Part shown: piece after piece, positions 1-5,742 of the stretch
Layout: each line of letters starts with the position of its first letter
Position numbering within the stretch: position 1 is the stretch's first letter
Made by a program: the position numbers and the translations under genes
Assembly (NCBI GenBank): GCA_910585855.1
Contig: CAJUGZ010000065.1
Location: forward strand, 1-16,027
DNA: 16,027 nucleotides
Source of the DNA: an uncultured Lachnospiraceae bacterium
GTDB lineage: Bacteria; Bacillota_A; Clostridia; Lachnospirales; Lachnospiraceae
Direction of reading: 5' to 3'
The notes under the pieces: model-generated
Databases searched by the model: none
What the model was told of the DNA's origin: nothing
The model's input: only the letters and a program-made list of their open reading frames with translations

Positions 1-128
1 TCCTTTTTTTTCACACACTGCATGGAAGCAGTATGTGAAAAAAATCTTAGGTTTTCGAGCAGAAGTCAAGAACTTCTAACTTTTCTCCAAAGTCACTGCA
101 GGCGGTCCATAGTTTTCGAATCTGGCTG
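1..128 (-). repeat. Family A structured element, copy A1 (cut by window start)
   Basis: Read on the minus strand, the element starts with the constant CAGCCAGA (121-128), followed by a copy-specific 20-nt segment (101-120) and then the constant TGCAGTGACTTTGG. The P1 5' arm continues to about 58. The P2 hairpin (about 3-43) has U-rich and A-rich sides with stem UCACAUACUGC / GCAGUGUGUGA and loop UUCCAU. P3 and the 3' arm lie outside the window. From TGCAGTGAC to the start of P2 the sequence is almost the same as copy A4, which is in the opposite orientation at the other end of the window; the 20-nt segment is completely different. No convincing coding potential: the open frame across it is also open into A2 and matches no recognised domain. 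Confidence 0.85.
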
Positions 129-188
129 TTTTTTGACCCCGAAACAAAAAGCAAAATGACAAGCACAATTTCTGACGCTATCCAACTA

Positions 189-528
189 ACAGCAAGAGGC
201 GGGTTGCTTGCCTCCTTTGTCTGCGACTTCGGAGAACGGTTAGAAAGTCTTAGGCTTCTGTATGGAAACACCTAGAATTTTTTGCATATCCTGCTTCCAT
301 GCAGGGTGTGCAAAAAAAGGGGCGTGTTTAGCCCGTATCATAAAAAGAGGAGCTGTGTTGTGGATGGGAAAATCTTTCCTTACACCAATCACGTTTTGCC
401 TGTAATACGGGCGAATTGCGCCCCGGTTCGTTCGGTTGGATGTGCTTAGATACAGAAGCCATAGACTTTCTTACCGTTCGGAGCGGAGCAAACAAAGGAG
501 GCAAGCAACCCGCCTCTTGCGTCCGGTG
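189..528 (+). repeat. Family A structured element, copy A2 (complete; candidate structured RNA)
   Basis: A complete copy. It starts with ACAGCAAGA and ends with TTGCGTCCGGTG. P1: arms 192-262 and 451-520 form an imperfect stem of about 70 bp whose outer 29 bp (192-220 with 492-520) are perfect. The copy-specific segment is 198-221 (24 nt) and its complement is 494-517. P2: hairpin 278-317, U6 GCAUAUCCUGC, loop UUCCAU, GCAGGGUGUGC A6. P3: GGGGCG 319-324 with CGCCCC 419-424, a 6x6 internal loop, then GCCCGUAU 331-338 with AUACGGGC 405-412. The apical part (339-404) is not conserved with other copies. A short hairpin CCGG-UUCGU-UCGG follows at 422-434, sharing two bases with P3, so the two may be alternatives. 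Seen in sequence: arms, stems, conservation. Inferred: that it acts as RNA. Confidence 0.85.
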
Positions 529-552
529 AAAGACACCTCTTTTCCGCATCCT

Positions 553-659
553 ATCCCTATCAGCACTTAGATACCATATTTTAGCATCTTAGTATTCGAT
601 ATGAAGAATATTAAGCGCAAACGAACCTGAAGCAGACTTCTTTTGGATTCCGGCGTTCC
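553..659 (+). repeat. Family B element, copy B1 (degenerate)
   Basis: A decayed copy of the family B core recognised by order and spacing: AGCACTTAG, TATTTTAGCATCTTAGT, ATTAAGCGCAAACG, ACCTGAAGCAGACTTC and the end GGCGTTCC match copies B5 and B6 in sequence order. The 5' half of the closing stem is not recognisable; A2 ends only about 25 nt before. The GCGTTCC end points to the minus-strand hydrolase at 743, the same orientation to the upstream gene as the other copies. Confidence 0.6.
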
Positions 660-668
660 TTCTCAGCA

Positions 669-708
669 AAAAATCCTTGAATAGAATTTCTTCTATCCAA
701 GGATTTTT
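669..708 (-). terminator. Intrinsic terminator of the hydrolase gene (probably bidirectional)
   Basis: A hairpin with an 11-bp outer stem (669-679 with 698-708, AAAAATCCTTG/CAAGGATTTTT), one A/C mismatch, and a 6-bp inner stem (681-686 with 691-696) closing a TTTC loop. On the minus strand it runs into U6 and lies 34 nt after the hydrolase stop codon. The A/T base also gives a U-run on the plus strand. Confidence 0.85.
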
Positions 709-742
709 ACGACGCACACAAATAACCTTTTTCTTTCATCTG

Positions 743-1795
743 TTACCGCAGACTATAAAACTCATGTCCATCATGTTTAAATAACCAATTTAAATTATTA
801 TCAAACCATGACATACTACTATAGTCTAAGCGGGCTCTGGCTGAAAAAAACGTAGCACCCTGAGAAAAATCTTCTCCCTCTAATGCCCGTTCTACCGCCT
901 CTCTAACAGAATCGGTTATTGTAGAGGACCAAATCGCTCCATTTCCTGCAGGACTAAACTGGTTCTTCTGAAAAATAACGCCTTCCACTGTATTTGGAAA
1001 TACACTGCTCTCTACACGGTTCAAAACAACATTTGCAACCAAAATCTGTCCTACCAAATCGCATCCACCTGCTTCTGCAGCTACCAGATGAAGCAAAGAG
1101 TTCTTTTCCTGCTCTGTTAAAGTAACAGACGCCATAAATTCATTATATCTGGCAGTTGTACCATTATCTGTTACTAATACTTCTTTTACCTCTGGTGTTT
1201 CCTGCTCCTGTATTCCTTCTTCTTCCGGCATTGCTTCTGATATTACTTCTACTGCTGGCTGCGTTTCAAATGTTTCTGTTTCTAATTTCTCTTTTGCCCC
1301 GTATACCTTTTCTTTTACTTTTGTTATTTCCTCCTGCACCTGTAACGTTTCTATTCCGTTTCCTGCTTGTTCCATTTGATTCTCTGAGCCTATAAGCCCT
1401 TCGTCTACTCTATCATATTCTTCCTGTTGTATTCCACTTTGCCCTTGTGTAACTATCGATAACGAATGTTTTTCTTTCTCAGACAGAATCCCTTTCTTTT
1501 CCATTTTATTTTGCAGCAACATCCGCTGTACTTCTATATCGGTCAGTCTGTCTGCCGTGTGTACTTTTGCTTTTGTTTCCACATGAATTTCTTCTGTCAC
1601 ACTTTCTTCCGCTTCCATTTTTGGCAACTGATACTCTGTCATGTTATCTTTACTCAAACTTTGTGAAGAAAAGGTAATTACGGTTATCACTGCTGTGCCT
1701 GAAACAAATATGACACAATTTCGATACATTTTCTTCGTAAAAGACGATTGAAAACAACCGTAAATGTCCTGAAGAAATGAGTGTATTCTAAGCAT
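743..1795 (-). CDS. Membrane-anchored SleB/CwlJ-family cell wall hydrolase
   Basis: 350 residues. About 22 residues, then a hydrophobic segment (about 26-45) that reads as an N-terminal membrane anchor or uncleaved signal; a long Glu/Lys/Thr-rich, low-complexity linker (about 50-215); and a C-terminal Hydrolase_2 (SleB-like) domain (about 222-350). The domain shows AAEAGG with the probable catalytic Glu241, followed by GQILVANVVLNRV, FPNTVEGVIF and NQFSP, all typical of the family. SleB-type enzymes cut peptidoglycan (lytic transglycosylase in SleB). Known SleB acts on spore cortex, but relatives with a linker also act on vegetative wall, and the sequence does not decide between these. Start chosen at the ATG preceded by AGGAG five bases upstream; Met23 is an alternative. 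Monocistronic, with its own promoter (1879-1907) and terminator (669-708). Confidence 0.9.
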   Translation of the reverse strand: MLRIHSFLQDIYGCFQSSFTKKMYRNCVIFVSGTAVITVITFSSQSLSKDNMTEYQLPKMEAEESVTEEIHVETKAKVHTADRLTDIEVQRMLLQNKMEKKGILSEKEKHSLSIVTQGQSGIQQEEYDRVDEGLIGSENQMEQAGNGIETLQVQEEITKVKEKVYGAKEKLETETFETQPAVEVISEAMPEEEGIQEQETPEVKEVLVTDNGTTARYNEFMASVTLTEQEKNSLLHLVAAEAGGCDLVGQILVANVVLNRVESSVFPNTVEGVIFQKNQFSPAGNGAIWSSTITDSVREAVERALEGEDFSQGATFFSARARLDYSSMSWFDNNLNWLFKHDGHEFYSLR

Positions 1796-1878
1796 ACATA
1801 CTCCTCTTTTCCTAATAGATTTGTAGTCTGAAACTACATATATTTCCGCCGAAATACTCAGTCGGAGAACATACGTGC

Positions 1879-1907
1879 ATTATAGATTATCACTTGAATC
1901 TGGTCAA
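1879..1907 (-). promoter_or_regulatory. Sigma-A type promoter of the hydrolase gene
   Basis: Minus strand TTGACC (1902-1907), 17-nt spacer, TATAAT (1879-1884). The predicted start near 1872 gives a leader of about 77 nt that includes a small hairpin TGTAGT-TTCAG-ACTACA. Vegetative-type promoter, with no sign of a sporulation sigma consensus. Confidence 0.8.
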
Positions 1908-2138
1908 GTACTTCCCCACATTTTTGGCTGATTCACTGACAATAAAAACCATTTTTTTACAAATCTATAGGAATTTGCATAAAAAATTATCAATTTTTCA
2001 TTACAACTTTATTGCATATTACAAAATCCGTTTTTCTTATTTGTTAAATAATTGTTACATATTTTTTAAACAGTTTTTGCATTTTCGTTTCAAATTTACT
2101 TTATGTAAACCAATACTCATAAAATTAAGTGAGTGAAA
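1908..2138. other. AT-rich intergenic spacer, nothing recognised
   Basis: About 230 bases of very AT-rich sequence between the hydrolase promoter and the hairpin behind leuD. Open frames here lack ribosome binding sites and resemble no protein family. No hairpin or repeat beyond what base composition would give. Confidence 0.6.
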
Positions 2139-2206
2139 GGACGCAAAAATCCCAAGGGAATGTTATTCCGGGATCGGAATAGACCTCCCTTGGGATTTTT
2201 GCGTCC
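2139..2206 (-). repeat. Family B element, copy B2 (internally deleted hairpin behind leuD)
   Basis: A perfect 21-bp inverted repeat, 2139-2159 with 2186-2206, from GGACGC inward to AAGGGA. Inside it is a second perfect 6-bp stem TATTCC/GGAATA with loop GGGATC. In the leuD mRNA direction it begins GGACGCAAAAATCCC and continues GGAGGTCTATTCCG, the same beginning as B5 and B6, but the conserved core is missing. It starts 22 nt after the leuD stop codon and runs into UUUC, so it may act as a transcription terminator or 3'-end stabiliser for leuCD. Confidence 0.8.
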
Positions 2207-2228
2207 CCCTTTGAAAACTTTCCCCCCT

Positions 2229-2717
2229 TTACTTCCCGCTATTAATATAATTTACAAGTCCCCCTGCCGAAATCAATTTCTGCATAAATTCAGGAAATGC
2301 CTGTCCCTGATAAGATGTTCCTTTTGTCCGATTATAAATCTTTCCTGTATCAAAATCAATCTCCACCTGATCCCCATCTGCAATATCCTTACTAGCCTCT
2401 GGACATTCAATAATAGGAAGTCCAATATTAATTGCATTTCGATAAAAAATCCGTGCAAATGTTTCTGCAATGACACAGCTTACCCCTGCTGCCTTTATTG
2501 CAATCGGTGCATGTTCTCTTGAAGATCCACAGCCGAAATTTTTATCTGCCACAATAATATCTCCTTGCTTTACCCGATTTACAAACTCTTTATCAATATC
2601 TTCCATACAATGTTTTGCCAATTCTGCCGGATCGGAAGAATTTAAATACCGTGCCGGAATGATTACATCGGTATCCACATTATCGCCATATTTAAATACA
2701 CGTCCTGATGCCTTCAT
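2229..2717 (-). CDS. leuD: 3-isopropylmalate dehydratase small subunit
   Basis: 162 residues, the short bacterial/archaeal type. With LeuC it converts 2-isopropylmalate to 3-isopropylmalate in leucine biosynthesis (cytoplasm). The swivel-domain signatures are present: GDNVDTDVIIPARYL near the N-terminus, GCGSSREHAP around 62-71 (substrate-binding Ser/Arg loop) and YRNAINIGLP around 91-100. It lies 13 nt after leuC, and a very strong Shine-Dalgarno AGGAGGAG overlaps the end of leuC, starting with the G of its TAG stop codon, so the pair is surely co-transcribed and probably translationally coupled. The gene is followed by hairpin B2. The homologous homoaconitase small subunit is the main alternative, but the pairing with this LeuC favours leucine. 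Confidence 0.95.
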   Translation of the reverse strand: MKASGRVFKYGDNVDTDVIIPARYLNSSDPAELAKHCMEDIDKEFVNRVKQGDIIVADKNFGCGSSREHAPIAIKAAGVSCVIAETFARIFYRNAINIGLPIIECPEASKDIADGDQVEIDFDTGKIYNRTKGTSYQGQAFPEFMQKLISAGGLVNYINSGK

Positions 2718-2730
2718 CTTTACTCTCCTC

Positions 2731-3996
2731 CTATGCTTCTAATTCTTCTGGACTGCTAATTTTACCAATTACTGCACTTGCTGCCGCCACAGCCGGACTT
2801 GCCAGATAAATTTCTGAAGTCACATCTCCCATACGACCTACAAAATTTCGGTTTGTAGTAGAAACACATCTCTCTCCTGCGGCAAGAATCCCCATATATC
2901 CGCCAAGGCAAGGTCCGCAGGTAGGTGTACTGACCACAGCACCTGCCTCAATAAAAGTACGAATCAACCCCTCTTCCATTGCCTGAAGATAAATCTTCTG
3001 TGTTGCCGGAATAATAATTGTCCGAATTCCCTTCTTCACCTTTCTTCCCTTCAGCACCTTTGCCGCAATTCTCAAATCCTCAATCCGACCATTGGTACAA
3101 GAACCGATTACTACCTGATCAACAGCAATCTCTCCTACTTCATCAATCGTATGTGTATTCTCAGGAAGATGCGGAAACGCCACAGTTGGCTTTAGCTTAG
3201 AAAGATCAATTTCAATCACCTGCTCATACTCTGCATCCGAATCTGCCTCATAAATCGTATACGGCTTTTTAGAATGTTCTTTCAGATAGTTCTGTGCTAA
3301 CTCATCCACAGGGAAAATTCCGTTTTTTCCTCCGGCTTCAATCGCCATATTGGCAATCGTAAACCGATCATCCATTGAAAGATTTACAATTCCATCCCCA
3401 GTAAATTCCATAGAACGATAAAGTGCCCCATCCACTCCTATCATCCCGATAATATGCAGAATAATATCCTTTCCGCTTACCCATTTTGCCGGTTTCCCGG
3501 TCAATACAAACTGAATCGCAGAAGGCACTTTAAACCATGCTTTTCCGGTAGCCATTCCTGCTGCCATATCCGTACTTCCTACTCCGGTAGAAAATGCACC
3601 CAGTGCACCATATGTACAAGTATGAGAATCCGCTCCAATCACTACATCTCCGGCTACTACCAATCCTTTTTCCGGCAGCAGGGCATGTTCAATCCCCATC
3701 TCTCCTACTTCAAAATAATTAGTAATCTCATTCTTTTTTGCAAACTGTCTTACACATTTGCAGTGTTCTGCTGATTTAATATCCTTATTCGGCACAAAAT
3801 GATCCGGAACTAAAGCAATCTTATCTTTATCAAATACCCCGTCTACTTTCATTTTTTCCATTTCATGAATAGCAACCGGAGAAGTAATATCATTCCCCAA
3901 AACCAAATCCAAATCTGCTTCAATTAACTGACCTGCCTTTACCTCAGACAAACCAGCATGTGCAGCTAAAATTTTCTGTGTCATTGTCATTCCCAT
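2731..3996 (-). CDS. leuC: 3-isopropylmalate dehydratase large subunit
   Basis: 421 residues, matching the short LeuC type (about 420) found in Clostridia and archaea rather than the roughly 466-residue enterobacterial type. The 4Fe-4S ligands are visible: Cys300 in GSCTNGRIEDL and Cys360/Cys363 in TPTCGPCLGG. GADSHTCTYGALGAF (121-135) is the aconitase-family active-site segment. Start taken at MGMTMTQKIL, preceded by AGAGG at 8 nt. Leader about 44 nt from the predicted start of transcription, too short for a T-box or leader-peptide attenuator. It sits divergently from a LysR regulator with an operator at -65, so leuCD is likely activated by that regulator. No leuA or leuB is in the window. 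Confidence 0.95.
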   Translation of the reverse strand: MGMTMTQKILAAHAGLSEVKAGQLIEADLDLVLGNDITSPVAIHEMEKMKVDGVFDKDKIALVPDHFVPNKDIKSAEHCKCVRQFAKKNEITNYFEVGEMGIEHALLPEKGLVVAGDVVIGADSHTCTYGALGAFSTGVGSTDMAAGMATGKAWFKVPSAIQFVLTGKPAKWVSGKDIILHIIGMIGVDGALYRSMEFTGDGIVNLSMDDRFTIANMAIEAGGKNGIFPVDELAQNYLKEHSKKPYTIYEADSDAEYEQVIEIDLSKLKPTVAFPHLPENTHTIDEVGEIAVDQVVIGSCTNGRIEDLRIAAKVLKGRKVKKGIRTIIIPATQKIYLQAMEEGLIRTFIEAGAVVSTPTCGPCLGGYMGILAAGERCVSTTNRNFVGRMGDVTSEIYLASPAVAAASAVIGKISSPEELEA

Positions 3997-4046
3997 GATT
4001 GATTCCTCTCTTTCTGCATTTTCTATACTTATTCCTTTTGCTTGCT

Positions 4047-4075
4047 ATTATACTAAATACTTGTTATAATTAGAA
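4047..4075 (-). promoter_or_regulatory. leuCD promoter (weak -35)
   Basis: Minus strand TATAAT at 4047-4052, with TTCTAA at 4070-4075 (17-nt spacer) as a poor -35. The predicted start is near 4040. A perfect -10 with a poor -35 is typical of promoters that need an activator, and the LysR-type box at 4098-4112 is placed to supply it. Confidence 0.65.
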
Positions 4076-4085
4076 ATATCTATTA

Positions 4086-4115
4086 TTGATATATACTATA
4101 ACTATAAGTTATACT
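4086..4115 (+). promoter_or_regulatory. Promoter of the LysR regulator gene
   Basis: TTGATA (4086-4091), 18-nt spacer, TATACT (4110-4115). Predicted start near 4122, about 20 nt before the ATG at 4143. The dyad 4098-4112 lies between and over the promoter elements, so bound regulator would repress its own gene, the usual arrangement in LysR systems. Confidence 0.65.
4098..4112. promoter_or_regulatory. LysR-type operator (ATAA-N7-TTAT)
   Basis: A perfect dyad ATAACT-ATA-AGTTAT that fits the LysR-family T-N11-A box. Its centre (4105) is 65 nt upstream of the predicted leuCD start, the classic position of the LysR recognition site, and it overlaps the regulator's own promoter. The sequence and spacing are seen; binding is inferred. 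Confidence 0.6.
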
Positions 4116-4142
4116 AAACCAAAACAAAGAAAGGAATCCAAA

Positions 4143-5045
4143 ATGATTGAAAACCTCTCCTATTACCATATTTTCTACGAAGTAGCTGCTACCCAAAACC
4201 TCTCCAAAGCCGCTCAGAATCTCTATATCAGCCAGCCTGCTGTAACCAAAGCCATTCAAAAACTAGAAGAAAATCTAAATCTTACCCTATTTACCAGAAC
4301 CTCCCGAGGTGTCCACCTTACCCCGGAAGGAACAGTTTTATACAAACATGTTGCCTCCGCCTTTTCCTCCTTAATAAAAGGAGAACAAGAAATTCAATCT
4401 ATGCGTTCCCTCCAATCTGGTCAAATCCGAATCGGCGTCAGTACCACCTTATGCAAATATATCCTGCTCCCCTACCTGCAGGAATTTATCCGCACCTTTC
4501 CGCAAATAAAAGTTTCCATTTTTTGCCAATCCTCAAACGAAACCTTAAAACTCCTAGAAAACAATCAAATCGACTTCGGACTAGTAGGAGAACCCATCCA
4601 CAAAAAAAATCTAGTCTTTTCCCCTATCCAAACCATTCAGGATACCTTTGTCTGCAACCAAAAATACCACACCCTAATCTCTCCTATTAACCCAGAACAG
4701 CCATTTTTTCAAAACTGTACCCTTTTAATGCTAGACAAAAACAATCTATCACGCCAATATATCGACAATTACTTTCTAGAACACCAAATTATCCCTTCCT
4801 GCCTTCTAGAAATCAGCACCATGGATCTTCTAATCGAACTTGCAAAAATCGGGGTCGGAGTTGCCTGTGTCATAAAAGAATTTATCCAAAATGAACTAGA
4901 AACCGGTCAGCTTCTAGAACTCCCCTTAAATATCCCTATTCACACCAGAAAAATCGGATATACCTATTTAAAATCCTCTTATCTTTCTCTGGCAGCCAAA
5001 CAATTCCTAACCTTAGCCGGACAGAGGACACCAAAAACCGAATAG
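4143..5045 (+). CDS. LysR-family transcriptional regulator, likely regulator of leuCD
   Basis: 300 residues from the chosen start. N-terminal winged helix-turn-helix (about 1-60): YYHIFYEVAATQNLSKAAQ, then LYISQPAVTKAIQKLEENL, then LFTRTSRGVHLTPEG, all textbook LysR. A periplasmic-binding-like effector domain follows (about 88-290). Start: ATG at 4143 with AAGGA seven bases upstream. A longer frame opens at 4086, but that would place the -10, the operator and the predicted transcription start inside the gene, and its 19 extra residues precede the conserved LysR N-terminus. Divergent from leuCD with a shared operator, so leucine-pathway control is inferred; the effector is unknown (2-isopropylmalate would be a reasonable guess). 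The last codons and stop lie inside repeat B3, so the final six residues (RTPKTE or close) are repeat-derived. Confidence 0.9.
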   Translation: MIENLSYYHIFYEVAATQNLSKAAQNLYISQPAVTKAIQKLEENLNLTLFTRTSRGVHLTPEGTVLYKHVASAFSSLIKGEQEIQSMRSLQSGQIRIGVSTTLCKYILLPYLQEFIRTFPQIKVSIFCQSSNETLKLLENNQIDFGLVGEPIHKKNLVFSPIQTIQDTFVCNQKYHTLISPINPEQPFFQNCTLLMLDKNNLSRQYIDNYFLEHQIIPSCLLEISTMDLLIELAKIGVGVACVIKEFIQNELETGQLLELPLNIPIHTRKIGYTYLKSSYLSLAAKQFLTLAGQRTPKTE

Positions 5046-5069
5046 ACCTGCCTTCCGATTTCAGCGTCC
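5026..5069 (-). repeat. Family B element, copy B3 (remnant overlapping the LysR stop codon)
   Basis: Both element ends are seen without the core. On the minus strand it begins GGACGCTGAAATCGGAAGG, goes through AGGTCTATTCGG and ends GGTTTTTGGTGTCC. This matches the start of B5 (GGACGCTGAAAGCGG, AAGGTCTATTCCGG) with the interior deleted. It lies between two convergent genes: it provides the end of the LysR gene, and is about 55 nt after the HD gene, in the same orientation to that gene as the other copies. Confidence 0.75.
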
Positions 5070-5079
5070 CCCTCCCACA

Positions 5080-5119
5080 AAAAAACAGAACCTGTTTCGC
5101 CGTTTCGGTTCTGTTTTTT
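5080..5119. terminator. Bidirectional intrinsic terminator between LysR and HD genes
   Basis: A perfect 13-bp stem, AAAAAACAGAACC (5080-5092) with GGTTCTGTTTTTT (5107-5119), closing a 14-nt loop. It has a U-run on both strands and lies between convergent genes, so it serves both. Confidence 0.9.
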
Positions 5120-5124
5120 ATCTT

Positions 5125-5538
5125 TTATCTGCTTAAAATTTCTCTTACTTTCTTACATCTTGCCTCAAGAGAATACGTCTTAAATGAAAGTTTATTTACC
5201 CGCACAATATCCTGATTATCCTCTAATTCTGCCAACTTCACTTTTTTACAAACTTCACTGGTCGCAATATCTTCGATATACTCAAAATATGTAAAATCAC
5301 TCTTTCTAGTAAGCTGCTCTACACATTCAATAACTTCCCTCGAAAATCCTGCATCCTGCAAATCATGAATCGAACAATCGGTATCTTCCAATACATCATG
5401 AAGCACAGCCACAATTTTTTCAAACTCCGTATCCATCTTATCTGCTACCCTCATTGCATGATTGATATACGGTTCTCCTTTCTCATCGGTATGTCCATTC
5501 AATACTTTACTTGCAAATTTAATCGCATTGTCTAACAT
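5125..5538 (-). CDS. Single-domain HD hydrolase of the RelA/SpoT (Mesh1-like) type
   Basis: 137 residues, one HD domain and nothing else. Motifs in order: GEPYINHAMRVA with His27, LHDVLEDTD with the His47-Asp48 metal pair and the Glu51-Asp52 pair associated with ppGpp hydrolase activity in RelA/SpoT enzymes, and VKLAELEDNQD with Asp107 as the last probable metal ligand. No synthetase, TGS or ACT domain. Often annotated as GTP pyrophosphokinase, which would be wrong here. If active, degradation of ppGpp or a related nucleotide as a small alarmone hydrolase is the best inference, but many such small HD proteins have other phosphohydrolase substrates. Own promoter at 5596-5624; Shine-Dalgarno GGGAG about eight bases before ATG; ends just before a shared terminator. 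Confidence 0.8.
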   Translation of the reverse strand: MLDNAIKFASKVLNGHTDEKGEPYINHAMRVADKMDTEFEKIVAVLHDVLEDTDCSIHDLQDAGFSREVIECVEQLTRKSDFTYFEYIEDIATSEVCKKVKLAELEDNQDIVRVNKLSFKTYSLEARCKKVREILSR

Positions 5539-5595
5539 AACTGCATCTCCCTTCTAAATTTCTTGCTATTGTCAAACAGCAAATTCTCTTATAAC

Positions 5596-5624
5596 ATTGT
5601 ACCTCTTTTTTGAAATTTTTTCAA
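5596..5624 (-). promoter_or_regulatory. Promoter of the HD hydrolase gene
   Basis: Minus strand TTGAAA (5619-5624), 17-nt spacer, TACAAT (5596-5601). Predicted start near 5589, leader about 50 nt. The A/T-rich flank upstream could serve as an UP element. Confidence 0.7.
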
Positions 5625-5742
5625 TATTTTTATTAATTTTCACTATACTTTTCTAAAAAGAAAGCATCCGTCCCGTTAAATTTGCGATTTTGTTATAAAA
5701 TACCAAACGTTTTTTCTCTTATAGTACCAATCTTTTCTATAT

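Noticed and set aside
278..318. P2 hairpins of family A as transcription terminators
   Set aside because: The U-run is on the 5' side and the A-run on the 3' side on both strands, so neither direction has a hairpin followed by a free U-run.
189..528. Family A as group II intron, retron or CRISPR-related RNA
   Set aside because: No GUGYG start or domain V, no reverse transcriptase or cas gene in the window, and the only tandem repeat has two units without spacers of CRISPR type. A distant retron or guide relation cannot be excluded but has no positive evidence.
47..549. Open frames 47-271 and 328-549 on the minus strand
   Set aside because: They run across A1 and A2 mostly on the antisense of A2. 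Such frames would appear next to every copy; composition and lack of a start signal argue against genes.
1156..1666. Plus-strand leucine/phenylalanine-rich open frames opposite the hydrolase
   Set aside because: Antisense shadows of the Glu/Lys-rich linker.
3997..4040. T-box or leader-peptide attenuator before leuC
   Set aside because: The predicted leader is about 44 nt, too short, and has no T-box sequence or run of Leu codons.
4086..4142. Longer LysR regulator beginning at 4086
   Set aside because: Includes the -10, operator and predicted transcription start; no ribosome binding site; ATG 4143 has AAGGA at 7 nt.
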